The position numbers and the translations under genes are program-made. Below are positions 6,673-14,780 of a stretch of DNA of 64,000 bases, piece by piece. Each line of letters opens with the position of its first letter. Positions within the stretch are counted from its first letter, which is position 1. This DNA comes from Flavivirga jejuensis (GTDB lineage Bacteria > Bacteroidota > Bacteroidia > Flavobacteriales > Flavobacteriaceae), in assembly GCF_030540765.1 (NCBI RefSeq), contig NZ_JAUOEL010000001.1, positions 124,001-188,000 on the forward strand, written 5' to 3'. Below the pieces are notes generated by a model. That model was not told where the DNA came from, did not search any database, and saw only the letters and a list, made by a program, of their open reading frames with translations.

Positions 6673-7638
6673 ATGATAAATTTAGAGGATGTGTTACCAC
6701 CAGATGAACTAAAATCGTTTAATTATAATGTTTTTAGGGGGTCATTTGAACAAGTGAAAGAAGTAATTGAAACTCAAAATATTGATGTCAATAGTGTCTT
6801 TGACAAAGAAGGTAACGAGACTATTCTAGCCAACTGTTTAAGTGGCTTTGAACATGGTGAGGACAATATGCAATTGACTAAATACCTGCTTGACAATGGC
6901 GCAAATCCCAACATTCAGGATAAATATGGAAATTCAGCCTTTCACTATGCCATTTACTCTAAAAATCTAGAATTGATTGAACTCATGATGAATTATAATA
7001 TTGAGGTCAATCAAAAAGCAGAAGGAGGCTATACAACATTTTTTGCTTTTTTAAAATATACGTATGCCGAATTAGCTTTTAAAGGAATCCCACTTAAGAA
7101 AAGGTGTCTCGTCATATTGGAAAAAATGTTGGCGTTGGGAGCTGATATTGATATAAAATCTTCTTACGGATCAAATGCACGAACTTTTTATTCTCCTGAA
7201 TTAGCAAGTGTTTTGGCATTGTATGAAAAATTTGAAGAGTTATCCATTCCCAAACAAAAAGCTTCAAACCTACGCCCACCTTCTAATTTAAAATACCCTA
7301 AAGTTTGCAAAGAAATTTGGAAGAAATATGTTCCAAGTAATGGTAAATCAGATACTGTTGTTGGTGAACTACTGAGAGCCATTGAAAAATTAAGAGACGA
7401 AGCACAAAGAAATGGTAATGGCAATTATCACAATATGCACAAATCTTTGGCTCTCTATATAAGGGATACATTAATTTCTTATAAAATGTTTGATGAAAAA
7501 GAAATCAAAAAAGATATCAAGCCACTAACCTATAAAACACAGCCCTATTTAGATGATGATATTTACGATCGCTTCTGTGATCGAATAGCTGAGGTTTATA
7601 TCAAATTCCCAGATCCTATTTATAGAAATAAAAACTAA
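6673..7638 (+). CDS. Ankyrin-repeat protein
   Basis: The 321-aa cytoplasmic protein (no signal peptide) has ankyrin-type repeats in its first 200 residues: QLTKYLLDNGANPNIQDKYGNSAFHYAIYSKNLELIELMMNYNIEVNQK and MLALGADIDIKSSYG. The C-terminal 120 residues (from about 200) do not look like ankyrin and include a helical KEIWKKYVPSNGKSDTVVGELLRAIEKLRDEAQRNGNGNYH. That segment resembles a motif seen in small Bacteroidota immunity-like or hypothetical proteins, but I cannot name the family. The next gene, also ankyrin, follows after 4 bp, so they are co-transcribed. An interaction or immunity role is possible but unproven. Confidence 0.75.
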   Translation: MINLEDVLPPDELKSFNYNVFRGSFEQVKEVIETQNIDVNSVFDKEGNETILANCLSGFEHGEDNMQLTKYLLDNGANPNIQDKYGNSAFHYAIYSKNLELIELMMNYNIEVNQKAEGGYTTFFAFLKYTYAELAFKGIPLKKRCLVILEKMLALGADIDIKSSYGSNARTFYSPELASVLALYEKFEELSIPKQKASNLRPPSNLKYPKVCKEIWKKYVPSNGKSDTVVGELLRAIEKLRDEAQRNGNGNYHNMHKSLALYIRDTLISYKMFDEKEIKKDIKPLTYKTQPYLDDDIYDRFCDRIAEVYIKFPDPIYRNKN

Positions 7639-7642
7639 TCTC

Positions 7643-8272
7643 ATGGCAAAAAAAACACTTCCACAAAAATTACATGACGAATTCCGAAAACTTAATCTTG
7701 ATGGCGATATTAAAGGGATTGATAAACTGCTGAAAGAAAACAAAGTAGACCTAAATGCTACGCTATACAGAATAAAAAAAAACGAAGAAGAAAAAGGTGG
7801 TTTCTACCTCTTCCTAGAAATTCTAGAAGGCGAAAAAATTATGGAAAAGATTGATTATTTTGTCAAAAATGGAGCAAATTTAGATGTAAAATATGATGGT
7901 GTAAATGCTTTACACAAACTATACGAAACCGATAATCATTTACCAGTTATGGAAAAACTATTAGGTCTTGGAATAAGAACCGATGAATTTAACAGGTTTG
8001 GTCAGACTCTCTTAACTAGTTTTGTAAGACGCTATACAAATATTTATATCCATAATTATGATGCTCAAGATTCCCAAAATTGGTATGGCAATAAACCAGA
8101 AGAAGCTTATCTTTTAAGCTTAAAATTCATAAAGCTTTTGCTTAAACACGGAGCTGATCCCAAAATAAAGGATGCTAATGATACTTCAGCTGAAGATTGG
8201 TTATTACACCGTAAAGAAACTGGAGAATGGAATCATCATCATGAAGCTTTGAGTAAAATACTTTTGAATTGA
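7643..8272 (+). CDS. Ankyrin-repeat protein
   Basis: The 209-aa protein without signal peptide shows ankyrin repeats: IMEKIDYFVKNGANLDVKYDGVNALHKLYETDNHLPVMEKLLGLGIRTDEFNRFGQTLL and LKFIKLLLKHGADPKIKDANDTSAEDWLLHR. The N-terminus (LHDEFRKLNLDGDIKGIDKLLKENKVDLNATL) fits a divergent capping repeat. It directly follows another ankyrin protein with a 4-bp gap, and the pair makes up one transcription unit between repeat E and the repeat segment at 8441. It probably mediates protein-protein contacts. No enzymatic domain is visible. Confidence 0.75.
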   Translation: MAKKTLPQKLHDEFRKLNLDGDIKGIDKLLKENKVDLNATLYRIKKNEEEKGGFYLFLEILEGEKIMEKIDYFVKNGANLDVKYDGVNALHKLYETDNHLPVMEKLLGLGIRTDEFNRFGQTLLTSFVRRYTNIYIHNYDAQDSQNWYGNKPEEAYLLSLKFIKLLLKHGADPKIKDANDTSAEDWLLHRKETGEWNHHHEALSKILLN

Positions 8273-8748
8273 GCAGTAGTAAAAAAGAATGAGTTAATTT
8301 TTATAAATACCAACTGCGAAAGAATAATTTTAGATATAATAATATTTCCAATCAATAACGAATACATATAACACCTTGTAAAAAGCATTAAAACGACTTT
8401 TTACATTAAACGTCAGACTGCGCAAAAAACCGCTCTGCTGATCCTCGTGTAGGCTAGTGCTCGACTGTGTCGGGTGCCGAGAATGAGTAAGAAATAAGAG
8501 AGACCTTTAAATTAAATAAGAAAGACAAAGGCCACCTTTCCCATGGAATTGAGCAAATAATCTTTCTTGCCTTGCATAAATAAAGATTAGCATTTTATCA
8601 ATATATTAGTCTTGCGCAACAGGTACAAGCTATAGAAAAGATAGGGCGAGATTTAGACTCAATTTAAAGGTTTTGGTTTAGTATCAATCCGAAACGTATC
8701 GCTTATCACCAGACCTACGTTTTTTATACGTGATGTTATCAGCAATAC
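8273..8748. other. Intergenic repeat remnants (no gene)
   Basis: 8441-8540 is homologous to the segment split by MITE A at 5196-5220 and 5541-5640, and preserves the empty insertion site at 8455-8464. TTGCGCAACAGGTACA at about 8614-8629 resembles the right end of element D. No ORF of note is present. The 3' end of the Fur-family gene lies at the right. Confidence 0.65.
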
Positions 8749-9129
8749 TCACATAGAACAAACTTCACATTGTCCTATTAAGAGAATGTCTGTAGAATCT
8801 ACTTTATGGTTTTTTATAGAAGGAATTTTAATTTCTAAAGGCAAACACTCAACTTTATCGCATTTTGTACATTGAAAATGTGGATGTTTGTCCGAATGAT
8901 GATTAGCAGAACACCCTTCACATTTAGCATACCACTTTAAACCATCTTTTCCATTAAAAGAATGGATAGTACCATCTTGTTCAAGTCTATCTAAAATACG
9001 ATACACCGTAGTTTTATTCATCTTATCCTTTACAAGTTCAATTAGATGTACTACCGATTTGGCTTCGTTTTTTTCTTCAAAAATTTGAAGTACAGTAGAT
9101 AGAGCTTTTGTTTTTCTAACAATTCCCAT
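8749..9129 (-). CDS. Fur-family metalloregulator (Zur-like)
   Basis: I place the start at ATG 9129 (MGIVRKTKALSTV, 126 aa), because the longer reading frame to 9165 would begin inside the operator and upstream of the likely transcription start. The N-terminal winged helix includes NKTTVYRILDRLEQDGTIHSF, the Fur-type recognition helix. The dimerisation part has HHSDKHPHFQCTKCDKVECL and a terminal CEVCSM, giving the two CxxC pairs of the structural zinc site found in Zur and many Fur proteins. It is divergent from an ABC exporter, with two inverted boxes in the shared promoter, so it probably represses both itself and that operon. Zn versus Fe specificity cannot be fixed from sequence. Confidence 0.88.
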   Translation of the reverse strand: MGIVRKTKALSTVLQIFEEKNEAKSVVHLIELVKDKMNKTTVYRILDRLEQDGTIHSFNGKDGLKWYAKCEGCSANHHSDKHPHFQCTKCDKVECLPLEIKIPSIKNHKVDSTDILLIGQCEVCSM

Positions 9130-9143
9130 AATTACAAATTTAA

Positions 9144-9196
9144 TGCAATTGAGTTGCAGGTACAAATTTATTTTCTAATTTTGCAACTCAATTGCA
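9144..9196. promoter_or_regulatory. Divergent promoter with paired Fur/Zur-type boxes
   Basis: TGCAATTGAGTTGCA (9144-9158) and TGCAACTCAATTGCA (9182-9196) are exact reverse complements, and each is itself a 7-1-7 near-palindrome, the classic Fur/Zur box layout. For the ABC operon a -7 box TAATTTTG (9176-9183) lies 19 nt after TTG at 9154-9156. For the regulator, the minus strand has TAAATTTG near 9162-9169 with TTG 18 nt upstream. Each box would cover one start site. Confidence 0.75.
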
Positions 9197-9213
9197 TTAA
9201 CAAAGATAGTTTT

Positions 9214-9915
9214 ATGATACAATTACAAAACGTTAGCAAATCATTTAAAGGTAATCTTGCCATTCAAAACCTAAATTTAGAGGTTCAGAAAGGAGAAATT
9301 TTAGGACTTTTGGGTGCTAATGGTGCAGGAAAATCTACCACTATAAATATGTTGTTAGGTTTTCTTAATCCAGACTCGGGAGCAGTACATATTAATGATA
9401 TAGATACGAGTCATAATTCAGAAGAGACTAGAAAGCTTATTGGTTATATTCCTGAAAATGTTAATCTATATCCTTATTTGTCAGGTTTAGAAAATTTAGA
9501 TTATTTCTGCAAGTTAGCGGGATTAAAATATTCTAAAGATGAACTAGAAAACTATCTGGAAATTTGCGGATTGGAAAATAAAGTACATGTAAAAAAGGTG
9601 AGTGGTTATTCTAAAGGAATGCGACAGAAAGTAGGCATTGCTATTGCTTATGCAAAAAAAGCAAAAGTCTATTTATTGGATGAGCCTGCGAGTGGTTTAG
9701 ACCCTTTGGCCAGTAATGAACTTTCTATTCTTTTAAAAAAATTAGCTTCCGAAGGTGCTACTATTTTGATGGCTTCCCACGATATTTTTCGTGTTCGAGA
9801 GGTTTGTAATCGTATCGGTATTTTAAAAAATGGAATTTTAGTAAAAGAATTGTATAGCAAAGATGTAAGTGCTAATGAGTTAGAAGCTCTATATCTGCAA
9901 TTTATGCAAAATTAA
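9214..9915 (+). CDS. ABC-2 type exporter ATP-binding protein
   Basis: Starts at ATG 9214 (MIQLQNVSKSFKGNLAIQNL, 233 aa). The upstream in-frame ATG at 9154 lies in the operator and is unlikely. Walker A is GANGAGKST (about residues 36-44), the signature is VSGYSKGMRQKVG, Walker B is VYLLDEPASGLDP, and the H-loop is ASHD. The GYSKGMRQ form is typical of NosF/CcmA/NatA-like export ATPases. The next two genes are its membrane partners (11-bp gap, then overlap). The Fur/Zur-type operator upstream links the exporter to metal status. The cargo is unknown; NosF-like or lipoprotein/copper-site assembly roles are only analogies. Confidence 0.9.
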   Translation: MIQLQNVSKSFKGNLAIQNLNLEVQKGEILGLLGANGAGKSTTINMLLGFLNPDSGAVHINDIDTSHNSEETRKLIGYIPENVNLYPYLSGLENLDYFCKLAGLKYSKDELENYLEICGLENKVHVKKVSGYSKGMRQKVGIAIAYAKKAKVYLLDEPASGLDPLASNELSILLKKLASEGATILMASHDIFRVREVCNRIGILKNGILVKELYSKDVSANELEALYLQFMQN

Positions 9916-9925
9916 AACGAATATT

Positions 9926-11335
9926 ATGTTGCAAATCATCAAAAACGAATGGCGCTTTTTAATTCGCAGTCGTATATTTTTAGGCATAAGTATTGCTTTC
10001 ATTTCAATCTTATTACTCTCTGTTTTTTTAGGAAATTATCAAACACGAAAGCAAGAGCAAACACACAAAAGTGCTAAAGATCACGTACGGCAGCAATGGG
10101 TAAGTATTGATGAAATGAATCCGCATAGTGCTGCACATTACGGAACCTATGTATTTAAACCTGCTAACTTATTAAATAGTCTCGATGAAGGAGTTAATAG
10201 CGTTACAGGAAATGTGCTTCGGGTAGAAGGACATGTTCAGAATGAAATTATGCATTCCGAAGCATCTCAAATGCAAGCTATTTCTAGATTTGGAAAACTA
10301 AAGCCTTCACTTTTATTACAATATATTGTTCCATTACTATTGATTTTTTTAGCGTTTAACTCTGTTAGTAACGAAAAACAAAGTGGAAGACTCAAATTAC
10401 TCGTATTACAAGGCGCAAAACCTTTACAAATTATTTTGTCTAAAACATTATCTGTTTGGCTTTATGGTATGATGCTACTAATCTTTGTCCTTTTAGTCTA
10501 TAGTATTTTGAATTTTCAAAGTTTAACTATAGATATTTTAACCAGGACAGGATTGTTCTTTTTGTCCTACACTTTATACTACTTTATTATTAGCGCTATT
10601 ACGGTTTACTTTTCTGCACGTTGGCAAAATGCGACGCTTGCGTTAACATCAATGTTAGGCATTTGGATAATTTGGACGATATTTTTACCGAATATTTTAA
10701 TGAGTTCTGCCGAAAAATGGCACCCGCTTCCTAGTCGAAATCAATTTCAATCAGCTATGAAAGAAGACCGTTCAAAAGGACTTGACGGACATAATCCTTC
10801 TGATAAACGAGCTATAGCACTTAAAGAAAAAGTTTTAAAAGAATATGGTGTGGATAGCTTGTCTCAATTACCTATAAATTTTGACGGTATGCGGATGCAG
10901 GCCGATGAAGAATATGGAAATAGCGTTTGGGATAAGCATTTTGGTAATAATCGTAAGATACTTCGTAAACAAAAACAAAGCTTTCAATTAGGAGGTATTG
11001 TAAACCCCTTTATTTCCTTACAAAATTCAAGTATGGGTTTTATGGCGAGTGATAATTTACACCATCAGGAATTTTTGTTACAAGTGGAAAATTACAGAAG
11101 GGTTTTTATTAAAACGCTAAACGACAAGCAAACTTTTGGTGGTTCTAAAACCGGTAATTGGAGGTGGAAAGCAGATAATACATTTTTTAAATCTGTTCCA
11201 GACTTCGTTTATAAACCAACTCAAGTTTCTATTATCTTATCAAATTATTTGTTGGATTTAGCTTTGCTTATTATATGGTCAATTATTATTACTGTTGTCA
11301 TCTATTTCGGAACTAAAAAAATACAAATCGTATGA
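9926..11335 (+). CDS. ABC-2 type permease (DUF3526-like), subunit 1
   Basis: The 469-aa membrane protein has a first TM segment at about 15-35, a large extracytoplasmic loop (about 40-130), then a group of TM helices from about 135 to 260 (LLLQYIVPLLLIFLAFNSVSNEKQSGRLKLL is the ABC-2 coupling-helix region). A second large loop and a last TM helix near the C-terminus follow. This 1+5+1 layout with long soluble loops fits DUF3526-type permeases of the ABC-2 superfamily. It overlaps the next permease by 4 bp (ATGA), so the two probably form a heterodimer driven by the upstream ATPase. Substrate unknown. Confidence 0.8.
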   Translation: MLQIIKNEWRFLIRSRIFLGISIAFISILLLSVFLGNYQTRKQEQTHKSAKDHVRQQWVSIDEMNPHSAAHYGTYVFKPANLLNSLDEGVNSVTGNVLRVEGHVQNEIMHSEASQMQAISRFGKLKPSLLLQYIVPLLLIFLAFNSVSNEKQSGRLKLLVLQGAKPLQIILSKTLSVWLYGMMLLIFVLLVYSILNFQSLTIDILTRTGLFFLSYTLYYFIISAITVYFSARWQNATLALTSMLGIWIIWTIFLPNILMSSAEKWHPLPSRNQFQSAMKEDRSKGLDGHNPSDKRAIALKEKVLKEYGVDSLSQLPINFDGMRMQADEEYGNSVWDKHFGNNRKILRKQKQSFQLGGIVNPFISLQNSSMGFMASDNLHHQEFLLQVENYRRVFIKTLNDKQTFGGSKTGNWRWKADNTFFKSVPDFVYKPTQVSIILSNYLLDLALLIIWSIIITVVIYFGTKKIQIV

Positions 11336-12645
11336 GAGGTTTATCCATATTTATTTACGAGTGGAAACATTTCGTTAGTAGTCCCTTTAAAATTATAGCA
11401 CTATTACTCTTTTTAGTAGCCAGTATTTATGGTTTGCACAATGGTGCAGATTTGTATATGCAACAAAGCAATGAGATTGAAAGGCTCAATCAAAAAGCAA
11501 AAGAAGAAAAAGAAACAATACTATCCTATTTCGACAAAAGCGAAAAAGGGCCTAAAAACAGACCTTGGGTAGATATTACAACACCTTTCTGGTCTATTTG
11601 GTATGCACCCACTTATCATTTCAAAAAACCTTCGCCAACGATTGTTTACAATATAGGTCAGACAGAACAATATGGTTTTTATAAAAAAATTGGGTTGTAT
11701 TCAAGCCCGTATGATGCAGATATGGCAAAGGAAATCGCTAACCCAGAACGCATACAGTCTGGTACTTTAGATTTTTCATTTGTTGTGTTATTTCTTCTAC
11801 CTCTATTACTTTTAGTGTTACTTTATAATATAAAAGGTTCAGAAGCAGAGCAAGGCTTTTTACCACTCATTTATGTACAAACGGGTTCAAAAAACTGGTG
11901 GATACTATCAAGAACTCTATTTTATACGATACTACTTTTATTTTCATTGCTTGGGATAATGCTTTATGGTGCTACTCTTACTAAGGTTTTTGAGGCAGAT
12001 AATGCCTTTTGGACTATTTTTTTATATCTAACTATATATCTTGTGTTTTGGGTCGTTCTTTATTTTTTAATTCTGAAATATGGGAAAAATATCATTTCAA
12101 ACACTTTACAAATGATAGGTATTTGGTTGCTTTTTGCGTTTGTTATTCCTGCCGTTGTACACCAATGGATAAGTATTGAAAAACCAGCTAATTTAATGAT
12201 TGACCTAATCGATATCAAAAGAGATAAGACAGATGAAATCTACGAGCAATCAAACACCGATACAGATAATCAAATTTTCAATTTATATCCAAGTATAAAG
12301 CAAACCAAAACTGCACAAGATACAATAGCTATAAAGGAGGCGAGAAATGATTCAAGAATAGCATTAATTAATGTCGCTATGAAAAATGCGATTTCTAAGC
12401 TAGAAGAAAATAATATAGCTAAAAACGAACTTATTTCAAAAACCTATTGGTTTAACCCTTTGACTTACTTTCAAAATAAATTAAATCATTCATCAAAAAC
12501 TCATTATGACGATTATCAAACTTATAGAGACGATATTCAAAATTTGGTTGATAAGCGCATTGAAATAATGGTTTTGGACATTTGGAATAATGTTAAAGTC
12601 GATAAAACAAAATATTTAGAATACAATAAAATACTTAACAAGTAA
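11332..12645 (+). CDS. ABC-2 type permease (DUF3526-like), subunit 2
   Basis: The 437-aa protein has the same plan as the preceding gene: one N-terminal TM (about 18-35), a soluble loop with PRPWVDITTPFWSIWYAPTYHF-like aromatic content, several TM helices between about 140 and 270, then a long C-terminal soluble region without a clear final helix. The segment LDFSFVVLFLLPLLLLVLLYNIKGSEAEQG corresponds to the coupling helix seen in the partner. It is last in the three-gene exporter operon, with start overlapping the previous stop. After it come cassette repeats, so the operon is at the edge of the accessory zone. Confidence 0.8.
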   Translation: MRGLSIFIYEWKHFVSSPFKIIALLLFLVASIYGLHNGADLYMQQSNEIERLNQKAKEEKETILSYFDKSEKGPKNRPWVDITTPFWSIWYAPTYHFKKPSPTIVYNIGQTEQYGFYKKIGLYSSPYDADMAKEIANPERIQSGTLDFSFVVLFLLPLLLLVLLYNIKGSEAEQGFLPLIYVQTGSKNWWILSRTLFYTILLLFSLLGIMLYGATLTKVFEADNAFWTIFLYLTIYLVFWVVLYFLILKYGKNIISNTLQMIGIWLLFAFVIPAVVHQWISIEKPANLMIDLIDIKRDKTDEIYEQSNTDTDNQIFNLYPSIKQTKTAQDTIAIKEARNDSRIALINVAMKNAISKLEENNIAKNELISKTYWFNPLTYFQNKLNHSSKTHYDDYQTYRDDIQNLVDKRIEIMVLDIWNNVKVDKTKYLEYNKILNK

Positions 12646-12687
12646 CACAAACAAATTAGAAGCTTTTAGTGCTTTGCTATATTTTTT

Positions 12688-12832
12688 GAGTTGTGCAACC
12701 ACTAGAACGTATAAGATAAATTGATTGGTACGAGCCTGCATACGAAAATCCTCTTGGATTTTCTATTCGGTTTGTATTTGCTAATTTAGTTGCTGAAACA
12801 CACAACAAAATCATATAAGAAACACATTAGCC
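12688..12832 (+). repeat. Cassette-boundary repeat R, copy 3
   Basis: Starts GAGTTGTGCAACC, continues AACGTATAAGATAAATTGAT, the hairpin AAAATCCTCTTGGATTTT (about 12745-12762), and ends AACACATTAGCC. It is the uninterrupted counterpart of copy 1 at its 3' end, and gives the reference for where MITE A and the intron inserted. It lies 26 bp before the next gene. Confidence 0.65.
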
Positions 12833-12857
12833 ACCATATTAAACAGAGACACCGACA

Positions 12858-13550
12858 ATGAAAAAGTGGATATTTATTTTGTTAACCTTCACAGGGTTAG
12901 TACTGGTTTTAATAATATTCAAAACTTCAAACATGGGGTTTTTTAACAATCTATTTGGAAAAGAAAAAGTAGAGAAAAAAGAATTGACGATTAAGAAAGA
13001 AAGCATTTATTCCCATGACAATTTGAAGTCAGAAAATTTTGAAAGGTATGTTTTAGTAAAAGGAGAAAACTTGAAATCAGTTGAATCTAAACTAAAGGAT
13101 TATGGAGAATTATCAGCAAAAGGAAATACTTATACCTATCAATTTTCAAAAGCACAATTAGGAGGTTGGACAATAATAAAAATGCCATCTGACTTTCAAG
13201 ACTATTATGGATTTCATAATATTGTTTATTGGTTTTTAGGATTTCCACCAGAAGACAATAACTATGCAGATTTATCAATCGGACTTTCAATAAGTGACAG
13301 TTTATCATATGCAATCTATAATAACTACAAATTGAAAGATATGCTTAGACTTGAAGATGGCCTTTTTGGAGCGTTCGATAATGACGAAAAATTTATCCTC
13401 TCGATTCCTTTTGACGAGTTTAGAAAATCAGACAATAAATATATCAAGACCTTTAATAGTCTTCTAAATGACAACGGAATAGACTTCGAGCTAATTAAAA
13501 ATGAGAGACTTGATTTTGAGGGATTTGGAATATTATTTAATGAAAAATAA
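12858..13550 (+). CDS. Membrane-anchored hypothetical protein (cassette gene)
   Basis: The 230-aa protein has one N-terminal hydrophobic helix (IFILLTFTGLVLVLIIF, about 4-20) and a soluble remainder outside the membrane, starting with a Lys/Glu-rich linker (KEKVEKKELTIKKES). I recognise no family. The soluble part has a mixed alpha-beta look, with YTYQFSKAQLGGWTIIKMPSDFQDYYGFHNIVYWFLGFPPEDNNYADLSI as its most conserved-looking stretch. It is bracketed by repeat R ending in CACATTAGCC (12823-12832) and by AGTGGCTAACA at 13558-13568, so it is a single-gene cassette of the same type as the parDE cassette. No operon partner. Confidence 0.65.
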   Translation: MKKWIFILLTFTGLVLVLIIFKTSNMGFFNNLFGKEKVEKKELTIKKESIYSHDNLKSENFERYVLVKGENLKSVESKLKDYGELSAKGNTYTYQFSKAQLGGWTIIKMPSDFQDYYGFHNIVYWFLGFPPEDNNYADLSIGLSISDSLSYAIYNNYKLKDMLRLEDGLFGAFDNDEKFILSIPFDEFRKSDNKYIKTFNSLLNDNGIDFELIKNERLDFEGFGILFNEK

Positions 13551-13568
13551 GAAATATAGTGGCTAACA

Positions 13569-13694
13569 AAAAATATACTTAATGAGGGAGAGATGAGAAA
13601 TTTAAACTTTTTTACATTTGCTCAAAATCGCAACAGTTTGATAATTTGAAGCTTTGAAATCCCTCACTACATATATTCAAAATATTGGGAGTAA
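13569..13694. repeat. Cassette spacer with long inverted repeat
   Basis: AATGAGGGA at about 13581-13589 pairs with TCCCTCACT near 13660-13669, framing an AT-rich centre. It follows the GGCTAACA cassette end and precedes the next small gene. It is read as another cassette boundary of a different repeat type. Confidence 0.4.
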
Positions 13695-14075
13695 TTGACC
13701 AAACTGAATGGAAAAATAAGATTTAAAGAAAAAGTATTCGAATATTCTCTTATTGGATATATAGTTCTACTGTTATGTTGGAATTTATATGCACTGACAG
13801 TTGGAAATATGCAAGCCCTAATTTCAATTTCTATTCAAGGAGTTCTATTATTTTTAATTTTTTCAAGAAATAAAAATGCCAAAACTGGAATTAAAATTTG
13901 GGCGATAATATTAATGTTGAGCCACGGAATTTCGTTTCTAGCAAAACTTTTAAAAATCTTTTTAGGAGACGAAATTAATATAATGGAGTTATTGAAAAAA
14001 GCAATTTTTCTTATAATCGGAATTTTGATTTATGTATTTAACGAGAGATATGTAGAAGTTTCAAAGACTGAATAA
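13695..14075 (+). CDS. Small polytopic membrane protein, unknown
   Basis: The 126-aa frame contains about four hydrophobic helices (YSLIGYIVLLLCWNLYALTV, ALISISIQGVLLFLIF, IWAIILMLSHGISFLAKLL, KKAIFLIIGILIYVF) separated by short charged loops. No family is recognised. The only available start in a good position is TTG 13695; no in-frame ATG precedes the first helix, so the start is uncertain. It stands between a spacer hairpin upstream and repeat remnants downstream, which makes it another single-gene cassette candidate. AT content is like the flanking accessory DNA. Confidence 0.5.
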   Translation: MTKLNGKIRFKEKVFEYSLIGYIVLLLCWNLYALTVGNMQALISISIQGVLLFLIFSRNKNAKTGIKIWAIILMLSHGISFLAKLLKIFLGDEINIMELLKKAIFLIIGILIYVFNERYVEVSKTE

Positions 14076-14293
14076 AAATGTATTACAACAATGATGCCTG
14101 TTGCACAATCAGGCAACTAAAGATAAAGAAATTTCTTGCTCTGTTGTATGCAAGGTAAATGGTAAAGACTTTTTTGAATAAAGACCAAAAGCTATTTTTC
14201 CAAACAAAACAGCTAGTTAATCTGAATAAAAAGAACTTTACATTTTTGAGATCCCAGCTCTTTAAAGTTTGCAACAACCACACAGAACAAAAA
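14076..14293. repeat. Repeat remnants with element-D-like ends
   Basis: CCTGTTGCACAATCAGG at about 14097-14113 and TTTGCAACAACCACACAG near 14268-14285 resemble the two ends of element D. The centre shares CTAGTTAATCTGAATAAAAA and TTTTTGAGATCCCAG with 5640-5675. No gene is supported here. Confidence 0.5.
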
Positions 14294-14320
14294 AAGCGTT
14301 CAAAAGAGAACGCTTACAAT
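14294..14320. terminator. Hairpin terminator, probably bidirectional
   Basis: AAGCGTTC (14294-14301) and GAACGCTT (14308-14315) form a stem with A-rich sequence on the left, giving a U-run for minus-strand transcripts. It lies beyond the 3' end of the TerB-like gene. Confidence 0.6.
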
Positions 14321-14348
14321 ATTATATAAAGATTAAATTAGAAATAAT

Positions 14349-14780
14349 TTATCTATTCATATGCTTTATTTCATCAATAAAAATATCCAGATCAACATTG
14401 TTACTTACTAAAGTAAGCGCTTTGTCAACTATATATTTTACATTTTCAGAATGAAACCCAAGTCCCACGCCTATTTTCTTTAGTAACGTGTGTTCAGGAT
14501 CGCCTTTAATAGTATCTACATGTACCATTCTTACTAGGTCATACAAACGCTCCAAGCGTCTATCGTAAGATACAGGAGGATTAATTGGTTGTGATTTATA
14601 ATCTTTTAAAATTGATTTATAATCACCTTCACTAATATCTAAATTTTGTGCTAATCTATCTAAAAATGCTTGCTCCTCTGCGGTAATAATACCATCATCC
14701 ATGGCAACACGTACAATAGCTGCGAAATGACTCTCATTACGCTTTTTAAACCCACTATCAAATAAATCTGAAAACGACAT
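14349..14780 (-). CDS. TerB-like (DjlA N-terminal-like) helical protein
   Basis: The 143-aa cytoplasmic protein matches the TerB/TerB_N fold: HFAAIVRVAMDDGIITAEEQAFLDRLAQNLDISEGDYKSIL is the characteristic first half, with the acidic DDGIITxEE loop proposed to bind metal. The second half (RLYDLVRMVHVDTIKGDPEHTLLKKIGVGLGFHSENVKYIV) repeats the helical pattern. TerB proteins are linked to tellurite resistance, stress and membrane-associated chaperone functions, but single-domain versions like this are common in Bacteroidota and have no assigned role. It is monocistronic and marks the end of the cassette zone. The family call is good and the function unknown. Confidence 0.85.
   Translation of the reverse strand: MSFSDLFDSGFKKRNESHFAAIVRVAMDDGIITAEEQAFLDRLAQNLDISEGDYKSILKDYKSQPINPPVSYDRRLERLYDLVRMVHVDTIKGDPEHTLLKKIGVGLGFHSENVKYIVDKALTLVSNNVDLDIFIDEIKHMNR

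Noticed and set aside
1-8500. Classical integron cassette array
   Set aside because: No integron integrase is in the window and the repeat ends do not satisfy the attC core consensus (GTTRRRY fails at the third position after GTT).
9130-9165. Longer Fur-family start at 9165
   Set aside because: These codons lie on the operator and upstream of the likely transcription start; ATG 9129 gives the normal length.
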